From NCBI GenBank assembly GCA_944321165.1, contig CALUKE010000020.1, positions 1 to 51,597 of the forward strand: 51,597 bases of DNA. Reading direction: 5' to 3'. The notes under the pieces are model-generated. The model was not told the DNA's origin, did not search any database, and was given only the letters and a program-made list of their open reading frames with translations. A program made the position numbers and the translations under genes. This stretch comes from an uncultured Odoribacter sp. GTDB lineage: Bacteria > Bacteroidota > Bacteroidia > Bacteroidales > Marinifilaceae. Positions 1 to 7,853 of this stretch are shown here, piece after piece (the stretch's first letter is position 1; each line of letters opens with the position of its first letter).

Positions 1-93
1 CACCCAATAATTTTACGTAACTCGCTGATTATCATTGTGCGCTATATGATGGCGCAAAAAAGTGATGAAGTCAGGACGGAGCTTGTGTCTTGA
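1..93 (+). CDS. possible 3' end of a gene entering from the left edge
   Basis: A reading frame is open from base 1 and stops at TGA 91-93, giving about 30 residues with a short hydrophobic run followed by a charged tail. It ends eight bases before a strong hairpin, as a gene end would. The piece is too short to assign to a family, and an open frame of this length could be chance. Confidence 0.3.
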   Translation, partial: HPIILRNSLIIIVRYMMAQKSDEVRTELVS

Positions 94-100
94 AAATGAA

Positions 101-134
101 AAATAAGGACTGTCTTTGCTGGCAGTCCTTATTT
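101..134 (-). terminator. hairpin terminator of the SUI1 gene
   Basis: A perfect 12-bp stem (101-112 with 123-134) has a 10-base loop and lies ten bases past the stop of the leftward SUI1 gene. The A/T-rich ends of the stem would let it work in both directions, so it may also serve the frame ending at 93. Confidence 0.75.
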
Positions 135-143
135 GTTGGGAAT

Positions 144-482
144 CTATTTTGCCCGGTAGTTGTTTTCTCGGAGAATCGTCAGGATCTTTTCTTTCAGTTC
201 TCCCTGGATAAGGATTTCGCCGTCTTTGACCGAACCGCCGACGCCACATTTGTTTTTCAATAGTTTGGCCAATTCTTTCAGATCCTCTTCACTGCCGATG
301 AAACCTTGTATCAGGGTAACAGTTTTTCCTTTCCGCTGTTTGGAATCGAGCAGAACTTTCAGATTCTGTTTTTCCGGAGGCAGTGTTTCGGCTTCCGGTT
401 CGCTGGCATATTCGTATTGATAGTCGGGATTGGTAGAATAGACGACATGAATGCGATTTTTCTTATCTGATTTCATAACCAT
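144..482 (-). CDS. SUI1/YciH-family translation initiation factor homologue
   Basis: This 112-residue protein belongs to the SUI1/eIF1 (bacterial YciH) family, small cytosolic proteins thought to act on the ribosome during start-site selection; the bacterial role is poorly known. The N-terminal 40 residues are charged and variable. The SUI1 fold follows, with the GKTVT segment, the stretch around GFIGSEEDLKELAKLLK, the family signature KxxCGxGGSVKDGEI and the terminal IQGE. ATG codons at 482 and 476 are both possible starts; the downstream one also fits. It is divergent from the large flavoprotein gene, with a -7 box about 40 bases upstream. Confidence 0.93.
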   Translation of the reverse strand: MVMKSDKKNRIHVVYSTNPDYQYEYASEPEAETLPPEKQNLKVLLDSKQRKGKTVTLIQGFIGSEEDLKELAKLLKNKCGVGGSVKDGEILIQGELKEKILTILRENNYRAK

Positions 483-517
483 TTTGTTTTTTGCGGCTGT
501 TTTCTTTAATGAACTTA

Positions 518-525
518 CAAATATA
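518..525 (-). promoter_or_regulatory. -7 box (TATATTTG) of the SUI1 gene
   Basis: Read leftward, the sequence is TATATTTG, an exact match to the Bacteroidetes TAnnTTTG element, 36 bases before the start codon at 482. No clear -33 element was found at the right distance. Confidence 0.5.
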
Positions 526-555
526 AATCTTTTTGTTTAATTTTCTGTTAAAGGG

Positions 556-585
556 TTGTTTGTGAGAAAATAGCCATTAATTTTG
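556..585 (+). promoter_or_regulatory. promoter of the Nfn/GltD-like gene
   Basis: TTG at 556-558, a 19-base spacer and TAATTTTG at 578-585 match the Bacteroidetes -33/-7 pattern. Transcription would start near 590, leaving a leader of about 30 bases before the ATG at 622. Confidence 0.7.
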
Positions 586-621
586 TATCGTCAAAACGGC
601 GTACTTACAAAATTATAAAAT

Positions 622-2904
622 ATGAATAAAATTCTGAAAAAAACGTATTTTTCTGAAAAGGTAGTGCAGATGGTAGTAGAAGCTCCTTTGATTGCTAAAT
701 CGCGTAAACCCGGAAATTTCGTGATTGTCCGGGTTGGTGAAAAAGGAGAACGGATGCCGCTAACGATTTCGGATGCAGATCCGGTGAAAGGCACTATCAC
801 TCTTGTCATTCAAAAAATGGGAGTTTCTTCAACCAAATTGTGTAATCTCAATGAAGGGGATTATATTACGGATTTGGTTGGTCCGTTGGGGAAGGCTACT
901 CACATTGAAAAAGTGGGAACAGTATTGGCTTGTGGTGGAGGAGTAGGGGTGGCTCCCCTGTTGCCGATTATCCGGGCTTTTAAGGCCGCCGGAAATCGGG
1001 TTGTCAGCATTTTGGCTGCCCGTACGAAGGAGTTGATCATTTTGGAAGAGGAGGTTCGTCAGGCTTCGGATGAAGTGATTGTTATGACGGATGACGGCAG
1101 TTACGGAAAGAAAGGAGTGGTGACTGTTGGTATGGAAGAGGTGATCGGGCGTGAAAAAGTAGATCTTTGTGTTACGATCGGCCCGGCTATTATGATGAAA
1201 TTTTGTGCTTTGCTGACTAAAAAATATGAAATTCCGACGATTGCCAGTTTGAATGCAATCATGGTGGATGGTACCGGTATGTGCGGGGCATGTCGGGTAA
1301 CTGTGGGAGGAAAGACGAAATTTACCTGTGTCGATGGACCGGAATTTGATGCTCATCAGATTGATTTCGATGAAATGCTGGCTCGTTTGGGTGGATTCAA
1401 GAGTGCTGAAACAGAAAAAATGGAGGAATTCATACATCATGGAGAGTGTGCTCTCAGTGATCGGAATTCCGATTGGCGAAAGGCTTTGCGTGAGGCTGTG
1501 AAAGCCAAGGACAGAACTGCGATCGAACGGGTAAAGATGCCTGAACGCACTCCGGAAGAGCGAATCAAAAGCCAGCGTTTGGAGGTGAATACCGGTTTGA
1601 CGAAGGAAATGGCTATTCTGGAAGCCCGGCGTTGTCAGGATTGTGCCAATCCTACCTGTATGGAAGGATGTCCTGTCGGCATCGATATACCAGGTTTCAT
1701 CAAGAATATTGAGCGGGGGGAAATTTTGGAAGCAGCTGCGGTATTGAAGAAAACCAGTGCGTTGCCGGCTGTTTGCGGAAGGGTATGCCCTCAGGAAAAA
1801 CAGTGTGAATCCAAGTGTTTTTACTTACAGAAAATGAAAAAGGCTCCTGTCGCCATTGGCTATCTGGAGCGTTTTGCTGCCGATTTTGAACGTGAATCCG
1901 GACAGATTGCCGTACCGGAGGTGGCGGCTCCGAATGGCATCAAGGTGGCGGTGATCGGCTCCGGTCCTTCCGGACTTTCTTTTGCCGGTGATATGGTGAA
2001 GAAAGGGTATGATGTAACTGTTTTCGAAGCCCTTCATGAGATTGGAGGGGTATTGAAATACGGTATTCCCGAATTCCGTTTGCCGAATCACATCGTTGAT
2101 GTGGAGATCGACAATCTGAAAAAAATGGGGGTAAAATTCGTCACGAACTTTATTGTCGGTATGACAGAGAGTGTCGAAGATTTGAAAAAAGAGGGATTCA
2201 AAGGTTTCTATGTCGCTTCGGGTGCCGGTTTGCCTAATTTTATGAATATTCCGGGAGAAAATGCCAATGGGGTACTTTCTTCTAATGAATATCTTACTCG
2301 GGTAAATCTGATGGGTGCGGACAACGAGTTTTCGGATACGCCGGTTTATCGGGGCAAGCATGTTGTGGTGGTCGGTGGTGGTAATACTGCTATGGATTCC
2401 GTGCGTACGGCCAAGCGTTTGGGTGCAGAGCGGGCGATGATCGTATATCGTCGCAGCGAAGAGGAGATGCCGGCGCGTATAGAAGAGGTAAAACATGCCA
2501 AGGAAGAAGGTTGTGAATTCATTACACTGACAAATCCGGTGGAATATATTGCCGATGAAAAAGGTCGGGTAAAACAGGTGAAAGTGCAGAAAATGGAATT
2601 GGGAGAACCGGATGCCAGCGGGCGTCGTCGGCCTGTGCCGATAGAAGGCAGTGAATATCTGATTGATGCCGATGTGGTAGTCGTTGCTGTCGGAGTTTCT
2701 CCGAATCCGATTGTTCCCCGTTCGGTGGCGGGATTGGAGGTCTCCAAGAAAGGTACGATTGTGGTCGATGAAACAACCATGCAGTCGAACTTGCCGGAAT
2801 TTTATGCCGGAGGAGATATCGTACGCGGAGGAGCTACGGTTATCCTTGCCATGGGAGATGGACGAAGAGCTGCTGCCCACATGGATGCACAGTTGAGATC
2901 TTAA
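622..2904 (+). CDS. fused NfnAB-type flavoprotein (ferredoxin/NAD/NADP oxidoreductase; also named DHODB subunit/glutamate synthase small subunit)
   Basis: This cytosolic 760-residue protein joins an NfnA/PyrK-like ferredoxin reductase half (about 1-285) to an NfnB/GltD-like half (about 310-760). In the first half, D216, C221, C224 and C236 are spaced like the unusual one-Asp three-Cys [2Fe-2S] site of NfnA. The second half begins with two four-cysteine groups, C338/C341/C346/C350 and C385/C389/C395/C399, for [4Fe-4S] clusters. An FAD site follows (GSGPSG 446-451), then an NADP site (GGGNTAMD 585-592 with R610-R611). The family assignment predicts bifurcating transfer between NADPH, NADH and ferredoxin. 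Databases often call such fusions glutamate synthase small subunit, and no large subunit lies nearby. The start is supported by the promoter 37 bases upstream. The exact substrate pair is inferred. Confidence 0.9.
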   Translation: MNKILKKTYFSEKVVQMVVEAPLIAKSRKPGNFVIVRVGEKGERMPLTISDADPVKGTITLVIQKMGVSSTKLCNLNEGDYITDLVGPLGKATHIEKVGTVLACGGGVGVAPLLPIIRAFKAAGNRVVSILAARTKELIILEEEVRQASDEVIVMTDDGSYGKKGVVTVGMEEVIGREKVDLCVTIGPAIMMKFCALLTKKYEIPTIASLNAIMVDGTGMCGACRVTVGGKTKFTCVDGPEFDAHQIDFDEMLARLGGFKSAETEKMEEFIHHGECALSDRNSDWRKALREAVKAKDRTAIERVKMPERTPEERIKSQRLEVNTGLTKEMAILEARRCQDCANPTCMEGCPVGIDIPGFIKNIERGEILEAAAVLKKTSALPAVCGRVCPQEKQCESKCFYLQKMKKAPVAIGYLERFAADFERESGQIAVPEVAAPNGIKVAVIGSGPSGLSFAGDMVKKGYDVTVFEALHEIGGVLKYGIPEFRLPNHIVDVEIDNLKKMGVKFVTNFIVGMTESVEDLKKEGFKGFYVASGAGLPNFMNIPGENANGVLSSNEYLTRVNLMGADNEFSDTPVYRGKHVVVVGGGNTAMDSVRTAKRLGAERAMIVYRRSEEEMPARIEEVKHAKEEGCEFITLTNPVEYIADEKGRVKQVKVQKMELGEPDASGRRRPVPIEGSEYLIDADVVVVAVGVSPNPIVPRSVAGLEVSKKGTIVVDETTMQSNLPEFYAGGDIVRGGATVILAMGDGRRAAAHMDAQLRS

Positions 2905-2927
2905 GCGTATAAAATAAATATTTATCG

Positions 2928-2970
2928 AGAGCAGGTTGCCCGGTTGGATTCACTCTGGGGCGCCTGCTCT
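2928..2970. terminator. bidirectional hairpin between convergent genes
   Basis: An 8-bp perfect stem (2928-2935 with 2963-2970) has an inner GCCC/GGGC pairing. It lies between the stop of the flavoprotein gene at 2904 and the stop of lepB at 2973, so it can end both transcripts. The T tract is weak. Confidence 0.6.
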
Positions 2971-2972
2971 TG

Positions 2973-3857
2973 TTATTCGAACGGGGAACGGACTTCTTTT
3001 CTGATTCGGGTGAAAAAACGGTTCCAGCGGTACTGGCGAGTTTCCGGATCTTTGGCGGTCAGAATGAGAATGGCTTTTCCGATGATGAATTCTTCCGGTA
3101 TTGGACCGAGATAGCGGGAATCCTGTGAATTCCAAATATTGTCACCTCCCATAAAATACCAATTGCTATGAAAGGTATAGTGTTCTATCAAAGAGTCGCC
3201 GCTCCATATTTGACCGTCCCGTTCTTCTAATGACAAATGGCTTTCGTAACGGATCATTTTGTGATAGATTCGATAGGAAAGGGTATCGATGGGAAGAGTA
3301 TCACCTTTTCGGGGCAGATATAACGGACCGAAACGAAGGATGTTCCATCCTATCCGGGCATCGAAGGGGAAGGTATGGTAGATTTCCGGCGTAAAATCGT
3401 CTGGACAGCTGTTAAGCATCTGCTGGTCGTATAAGTTGCCGAATCCTTGCTGTCCGTTGACCGTATAGAAACCTTGTTTGATTTGCAGTGTGTCTCCAGG
3501 AATGGCAAGGCAGCGTTTGACGAAAAAACAGGAAAGATGCATGCGGATTTGATCCCAGCTTTCTGCATATGGAAAATTGAAAACAATAACATCCCCATTG
3601 CGTATGGGAGAAAAGCCTTTCATCCGCCAGGTTTGTGGTGTGGTGCCGTTTTTCAGAAAATCTAAATTTTTATACAGTCGGGCACCGAAGCTGAGCTTGT
3701 CAACTAAAATAAAATCGCCCGGTTCGATGGTCGGTTGCATGGAATCGCTTGGAATGGTGTAAAAATCTACGACAAATAAGCGCAACAGAAGAGCTATCAG
3801 TAAAGAAACAAATAGGACGATAACATATTGCAGTATGTTTTTTAAAAATTTTTTCAT
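2973..3857 (-). CDS. lepB: signal peptidase I
   Basis: Signal peptidase I is an inner-membrane serine protease that removes signal peptides from secreted proteins. From the ATG at 3857 it has 294 residues: one membrane segment at about 9-30, then the catalytic serine box PSDSMQPT (Ser39), the lysine box VKRCLAIPGD (Lys114) and the late GGDNIWNSQDSRYLGPI box. The frame is open further upstream to 4013, but that extension has no family match, and the 3857 start places the membrane anchor at the N-terminus as usual. An internal insert between the Ser and Lys boxes is normal for Bacteroidetes forms. It converges with the flavoprotein gene; upstream lies a 518-bp region with no clear gene. Confidence 0.95.
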   Translation of the reverse strand: MKKFLKNILQYVIVLFVSLLIALLLRLFVVDFYTIPSDSMQPTIEPGDFILVDKLSFGARLYKNLDFLKNGTTPQTWRMKGFSPIRNGDVIVFNFPYAESWDQIRMHLSCFFVKRCLAIPGDTLQIKQGFYTVNGQQGFGNLYDQQMLNSCPDDFTPEIYHTFPFDARIGWNILRFGPLYLPRKGDTLPIDTLSYRIYHKMIRYESHLSLEERDGQIWSGDSLIEHYTFHSNWYFMGGDNIWNSQDSRYLGPIPEEFIIGKAILILTAKDPETRQYRWNRFFTRIRKEVRSPFE

Positions 3858-4015
3858 ACCTGATAAACGCTGCTTGTGTTTTAGAACGCCTGAAGTTAAC
3901 AACAATTTTGGAAAAAAAGGTTGTGAGAATAAAGATAGGGGGAAGAATACTGATCGAATTTGACTTGGGAATATATCAGGTTTGATTTCTTCCCCCCGGA
4001 ATGAATCAATCATGA

Positions 4016-4113
4016 AACAACCAAGTCTGACAAAATTTAGTTTTGATTTTACAGGAAGGTCGGCAGGCCCTCGTCGAGTATGATCTTGTCTTACTTCTGT
4101 CGGCTTGGTTGTT
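4016..4113. other. possible structured element in the lepB/histidine kinase gap
   Basis: In the 3858-4375 gap, AACAACCAAG (4016-4025) pairs perfectly with CTTGGTTGTT (4104-4113). Inside, 4051-4058 pairs with 4094-4100 (seven pairs, one bulged G), and CAAAA/TTTTG at 4031-4045 forms a side hairpin. The layout resembles a branched RNA, but no known RNA family was recognised. It could belong to a long lepB leader or be a small mobile repeat. Confidence 0.3.
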
Positions 4114-4298
4114 CATTCTTTGATCTTGAAAGTGTTTCCTATTCTAACGGATGTTAAAATCGATTGATAAACTGTTGCTGTATAGATATGTCAAATATTC
4201 ATATTTATTAAATAAATGACTGTGAAATAGATATGATTTTATATCATATTTTATATGTATGTATGTCTTTATTTTCAAAATTGTTTTTATTTTTCAAA

Positions 4299-4354
4299 GC
4301 AAAATTAAGAAAGATTTATAATTTTGTATCAAATCCAATGTTCTATAATATACC
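4299..4354. promoter_or_regulatory. repeated bidirectional promoter element, copy A
   Basis: The left box GCAAAATTAAGAAAGATT (4299-4316) carries a leftward -7 box TAATTTTG (4300-4307). A rightward -7 box TAATTTTG (4319-4326) serves the histidine kinase. The right box ATGTTCTATAATATACC (4338-4354) lies just past the expected start of the rightward transcript. Both boxes recur at the same spacing at 7703-7758 and 9203-9256. No gene for the leftward promoter was found close by; lepB starts about 440 bases away. Confidence 0.6.
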
Positions 4355-4375
4355 TTTTATAAAAGAATTGAAAAC

Positions 4376-5695
4376 GTGAATAATAAAATCAAGATTATCA
4401 ATATTTTATTTTTGCTGGCTTTGTTACTGTTTTTTTTAGGGCAAGGGGTTTGGCTTTATCAGGTGCGAGAAATGAAAGAGAAGGAGTTCGAGATGAGAGC
4501 CGGTTCTATTTTTGCGAAAGTGATCTGGCAATATATTACAGAAGAAGGGATAAAAAAGATGGCTGATGGGGAGTTGGATTGTTTTTCGCTGGGGATGATC
4601 GCTCCGGATTCTACGGATAAATGGTTGATGCCTGAGTCTTATGAATTTCTGAATTTCAACAGGCAGTTGATTTACGATTATTTGTACGATCATTGGTGGA
4701 TTGATGTCAACAAGGTGAATCTCATGTATTGTCGAGAATTGCGGCAGATGGAACTACCGGAACCGTTTGCCTGGGTGATTTCCGATCGGAATTCGGAGGA
4801 TGTGGTGATAAGTTGTGGAAGAGTAGGGGATTACGGGCAGGCTCTTCGATCAGAACCGATAGAGTTGGGGTGTGGTATTCATCATCGTTTGGTGGCTTTT
4901 TTCGATTGGCCTTTTTCTTTTCGTTCTTATTCGGGGGTATTGATCGTAGAAGGTATTTTTTTGATTGGTTTAATTTGGAGCCTGTTGTGGCAATGGTGTT
5001 ATGTGCATGCTTTCTGGAAAGAGGCGGAAGTAAAGATGTTGGGTAGTGCCCATTTGGAGCATGAGCTGAAGAAACCGATTGCGGTGTTGCTGAGTACTTT
5101 GGAAGATTTGATGGGAAATTGTGCTCAGCGGTTGACGGAACGGGAACAGTTGAAATTGAAGATGATGCGGGTGCGGTTGATGAAAATGGCCAATATTACC
5201 GACACCATGTTGACGATCTGCAGCAATACGATACCGGATTTGCAATGTGTTACCATGGATGTCCGCCGGGAGATGGAGATGGTGCGGGAGATTTTCAATA
5301 CATTGAAACCCTATGCATACATTGAATTGCGGATTTCTGCCGAAGCCGAACAGGCACGGGTCGATGAGGTGTATTTCGGATACATGGTATGTAATCTGGT
5401 AGATAATGCCATTAAATATAGTGGTGATCATCCATGGGTAACTATTGATTGTTGGAAAGAAAATCGTAATTTTGCATTTGCTGTCAGGGATAGAGGAATA
5501 GGTATTTCAAAACGGGATCAGAAACGTATTTTCCGGACTTTTTACCGAATTCATGATCAGCAGGTGTGTCGGACAACCGGTTTCGGTTTAGGATTGGCAT
5601 TTGTCAGCAAAGTAGTAGAGGCTTATGGTGGAACTATCCGGGTGGAAAGTGAGATCGGGGTTGGCAGTAATTTTATTATTGTATTACCACAATAG
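4376..5695 (+). CDS. membrane sensor histidine kinase (first of two paralogues)
   Basis: This 439-residue protein senses a signal outside the inner membrane and phosphorylates its partner regulator. Membrane segments lie at about 7-27 and 185-207, enclosing a sensor domain of about 155 residues that matches no domain I know. The kinase core follows: H-box HLEHELKKP with His229, N-box NLVDN (340-344), G1 DRGIG (372-376) and G2 GFGLGL (402-407). The start is GTG; the paralogue at 9274 aligns from the same place with ATG, and no upstream ATG fits. The response regulator gene begins nine bases after the stop. The promoter is copy A of a repeated element. The ligand is unknown. Confidence 0.92.
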   Translation: MNNKIKIINILFLLALLLFFLGQGVWLYQVREMKEKEFEMRAGSIFAKVIWQYITEEGIKKMADGELDCFSLGMIAPDSTDKWLMPESYEFLNFNRQLIYDYLYDHWWIDVNKVNLMYCRELRQMELPEPFAWVISDRNSEDVVISCGRVGDYGQALRSEPIELGCGIHHRLVAFFDWPFSFRSYSGVLIVEGIFLIGLIWSLLWQWCYVHAFWKEAEVKMLGSAHLEHELKKPIAVLLSTLEDLMGNCAQRLTEREQLKLKMMRVRLMKMANITDTMLTICSNTIPDLQCVTMDVRREMEMVREIFNTLKPYAYIELRISAEAEQARVDEVYFGYMVCNLVDNAIKYSGDHPWVTIDCWKENRNFAFAVRDRGIGISKRDQKRIFRTFYRIHDQQVCRTTGFGLGLAFVSKVVEAYGGTIRVESEIGVGSNFIIVLPQ

Positions 5696-5704
5696 TTATA
5701 GAAA

Positions 5705-6370
5705 ATGAAGATCCTGTATGCAGAAGACGACCCCATGACAGTCATGGAGGTTCAAGAAAAATTGGAACAGGCCGGTTTTGACGTTGTCATTGCTAATAAT
5801 GGGAACGATGCTTTGGAAAAGTATGAGCATTGTAATCCTGATTTGGTTATTCTCGATGTGGATATGCCGGGAAGAAACGGTTTGGAGGTATTGCAATTCA
5901 TTCGTCTGCATGATAGCCGGACACCTGTGATTATTTACAGTTGTTTGATTGAAGAAGAGAGACAGATCAAGGGATTGGAATGGGGGGCCAATGTTTATTT
6001 GCTTAAAAATTATACTCCGACTTTGTTGTTGGCACAGGTTCACCGTTCGTTTGCCCGTAGTGGAGATGAGGTGATTCGGCTGGGCAAAGAGGTTGAATAC
6101 GATTTTTCGACTTGCAACCTGAAAGTTTCCAATGTGGTACACCATCTGACCATGTTGGAAAATAAGATTTTTGCGATGTTGTGTAAAAATCGGAATTCGC
6201 TGGTTTCCCGGGAGGATTTGTTACGGGCCGGCTGGAGCAATGTCGAGCCGAATAATCAGGTACAGTTGAACAAACTGGTGAGCCGTTTGCGGAAAATGCT
6301 TCGGGAAGATCGTTCCGTTTATATACAAACGGAAAAACCGTTCGGCTATTGGCTGAAGATCGAACAGTAG
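5705..6370 (+). CDS. OmpR-type response regulator (first of two paralogues)
   Basis: This is the cytosolic DNA-binding partner of the kinase just upstream (nine-base gap, same operon). The receiver domain at 1-115 has acidic D8/D9, phospho-acceptor Asp51 in ILDVDMPG, Ser79 in VIIYS and Lys101. A winged-helix output domain covers about 120-221, with recognition-helix region NNQVQLNKLVSRLRKML. The likely targets are the repeated promoter elements in this island, by inference from position. The last 25 bases overlap the end of the convergent O-antigen-ligase-like gene. The 223-residue protein at 10604 is its paralogue. Confidence 0.93.
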   Translation: MKILYAEDDPMTVMEVQEKLEQAGFDVVIANNGNDALEKYEHCNPDLVILDVDMPGRNGLEVLQFIRLHDSRTPVIIYSCLIEEERQIKGLEWGANVYLLKNYTPTLLLAQVHRSFARSGDEVIRLGKEVEYDFSTCNLKVSNVVHHLTMLENKIFAMLCKNRNSLVSREDLLRAGWSNVEPNNQVQLNKLVSRLRKMLREDRSVYIQTEKPFGYWLKIEQ

Positions 6371-7608
6371 GTGTAGCGTTTGTTGGTGGGGGGCTGTAAA
6401 AAAGAGGAATGTCTGCCGCAAAGAGCCAGGACAATGGACAGGGGAATGCCCAGGGATAGGATGTCGTAAATATTCGAGAAATAGGCGAATACTAAAAACG
6501 CTCCGATACAGCCGGAGAGTCCGGCCTGTTGCTGACGGTAGGCATTGTAGATGGCGGTGAGATGAAAAAGCAGAAAATATAGAAGTCCAAGATAACCGTT
6601 TTCGACTGTAATGCGCAGATATTCGTTGAAACAGAAGCTGACTTTATCGGCTGCAGTTTTGAATTCCGGCAGTGAAAAAGGATTTTGTGGATCGATGTAC
6701 AATTCTTCTTCGTTAATGAGTCTCTGAAAGCTACCTAACCCGTATCCGTTCCGAGGGCTATTATGAATGAGGTCAAGGCTTTTTTCCCACAACAGATGTC
6801 TGTTTTCTTCCGGGCTTTTCAATGCTTCGTACATGAGAAAACTGCTTTTGACCAGCAGAATGAGAAAAATCAAGGTAAAAAAGACAACTCTTTTGGGATG
6901 GCGATGAAAAAGAATCTTATAATTGCGAAAGGTCCGGAAATGGTGGATGATAACTATATAACATCCGACACCGGCAGCAAACCAGCAACAGGGATTCAGA
7001 CTGGCAGGGAGCAGGCTGATGACTAAAAAACAGCAGAGCATGGACAAGGCCGGAATGATATAATACCGTTTACTGCTGGCATCGTTCATGCGAAATGCCA
7101 GGGAAAGCGGGAGCGGTAGCAGACAGGCCAGAAAACCGGTAAAACTTTCCGGATTCTGGAAAGTGCCGTTTATGCACGAAACGGGATAAAGGGTAGGGTA
7201 AAAGCCGTACAGTTGTCCCATTCCGATCATGGCTTCTATTAGAACAAGTAGGATTAATCCGACGGTTATCGCAATGTGCATGATACAGGATAGACTGGAC
7301 AGAATTCTGACTGTCAGGTAGATGATTCCCAATAAAAGAAGTTCAAAAGCCTGTTCGTATGAAAAATAGATCGATTCACTGTTTGAAAAAGCAAAAGCAA
7401 TGCAGAGGATGCCCCATAAGTCCTGTAATTGGAAAGAAAATGAGGGATTTTGAGTTGATATTGTTTGTGTGTTCACTTTTATTGCAAAAATAGAGTTAAT
7501 AACTTGCCGACTCCATTGCAACGATAAAATTGCCCGTTTTTTAAAAGAAATGAAGAGGAGCATAGGGAAAGATCGCTTGGGAAAATCTGACTTCTGCTCG
7601 CTCTTCAC
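6346..7608 (-). CDS. O-antigen ligase / Wzy-like polytopic membrane protein
   Basis: This polytopic inner-membrane protein has many hydrophobic segments and a large non-membrane loop at about 270-345. It resembles the Wzy_C/O-antigen ligase family, which joins or polymerises glycans on lipid carriers; family-like features are NGYGLGSFQ and ENGYLGLLYF flanking the loop. Its stop (TAG 6346-6348) lies inside the regulator gene on the other strand. The start is uncertain: GTG 7608, ATG 7563 or GTG 7476 all fit. A perfect -7 box at 7485-7492 sits inside the longest frame and would allow only the 7476 start, while element copy C at 7703 would suit the longer forms. Similar proteins occur beside NVEALA peptide genes in other Bacteroidales as I recall. 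The substrate is unknown. Confidence 0.75.
   Translation of the reverse strand: MKSEQKSDFPKRSFPMLLFISFKKRAILSLQWSRQVINSIFAIKVNTQTISTQNPSFSFQLQDLWGILCIAFAFSNSESIYFSYEQAFELLLLGIIYLTVRILSSLSCIMHIAITVGLILLVLIEAMIGMGQLYGFYPTLYPVSCINGTFQNPESFTGFLACLLPLPLSLAFRMNDASSKRYYIIPALSMLCCFLVISLLPASLNPCCWFAAGVGCYIVIIHHFRTFRNYKILFHRHPKRVVFFTLIFLILLVKSSFLMYEALKSPEENRHLLWEKSLDLIHNSPRNGYGLGSFQRLINEEELYIDPQNPFSLPEFKTAADKVSFCFNEYLRITVENGYLGLLYFLLFHLTAIYNAYRQQQAGLSGCIGAFLVFAYFSNIYDILSLGIPLSIVLALCGRHSSFLQPPTNKRYTYCSIFSQ
7485..7492 (-). promoter_or_regulatory. internal -7 box (TATTTTTG) near the alternative GTG start of the ligase-like gene
   Basis: Read leftward this is an exact TAnnTTTG match eight bases before GTG 7476. 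If used, the transcript would be nearly leaderless. No -33 element was found at the right spacing, so it may be chance. Confidence 0.3.
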
Positions 7609-7702
7609 TAAATAGTCATGTGTGTGTAACTATTGAAAGTTTGAGATGATATTTTTGGGTATTTTCTGATTCATTTGATATTTTATGTTTTTGTTTGACT
7701 TT

Positions 7703-7758
7703 GCAAACATAGAAAAGAATCTTTTTATGAAAAAATTGTTGATGTTCTTTAATGTACC
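7703..7758. promoter_or_regulatory. repeated promoter element, copy C
   Basis: The left box (7703-7720) keeps the leftward -7 box TATGTTTG (7704-7711) and matches copy B at 18 of its first 21 bases. The right box ATGTTCTTTAATGTACC (7742-7758) matches copy A at 15 of 17. The spacing between boxes is 39, as in copy A. The rightward -7 box is degraded and no kinase gene follows, so this copy appears to serve only the leftward O-antigen-ligase-like gene. The stretch 7609-7853 holds nothing else but a terminator. Confidence 0.55.
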
Positions 7759-7783
7759 ATTTCGTAAAATTGTGCATAAAAAG

Positions 7784-7835
7784 AGAAGGACACGGAACGG
7801 AATGATTGAATCTTTGCCGTTGGGCGTGTCCTTCT
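7784..7835 (-). terminator. terminator of the peptide/beta-propeller operon
   Basis: An 11-bp stem (7784-7794 with 7825-7835) is extended by an inner AACGG/CCGTT pairing (7796-7800 with 7817-7821) and followed on the leftward strand by CTTTTTATG. It begins about 20 bases past the lipoprotein stop. Confidence 0.8.
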
Positions 7836-7853
7836 TCGGTTATTTCGGGAAAT

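Noticed and set aside
1825..2880. 351-codon frame antisense to the Nfn-like gene
   Set aside because: Shadow of a well-supported gene; low-complexity His/Arg-rich translation without domain character.
3858..4013. N-terminal extension of lepB
   Set aside because: Would place 52 non-family residues before the membrane anchor.
4009..4116. Short leftward frame (start 4116) with several Cys, considered as a second exported peptide
   Set aside because: No hydrophobic segment or NVEALA-like motif; it coincides with the inverted-repeat structure.
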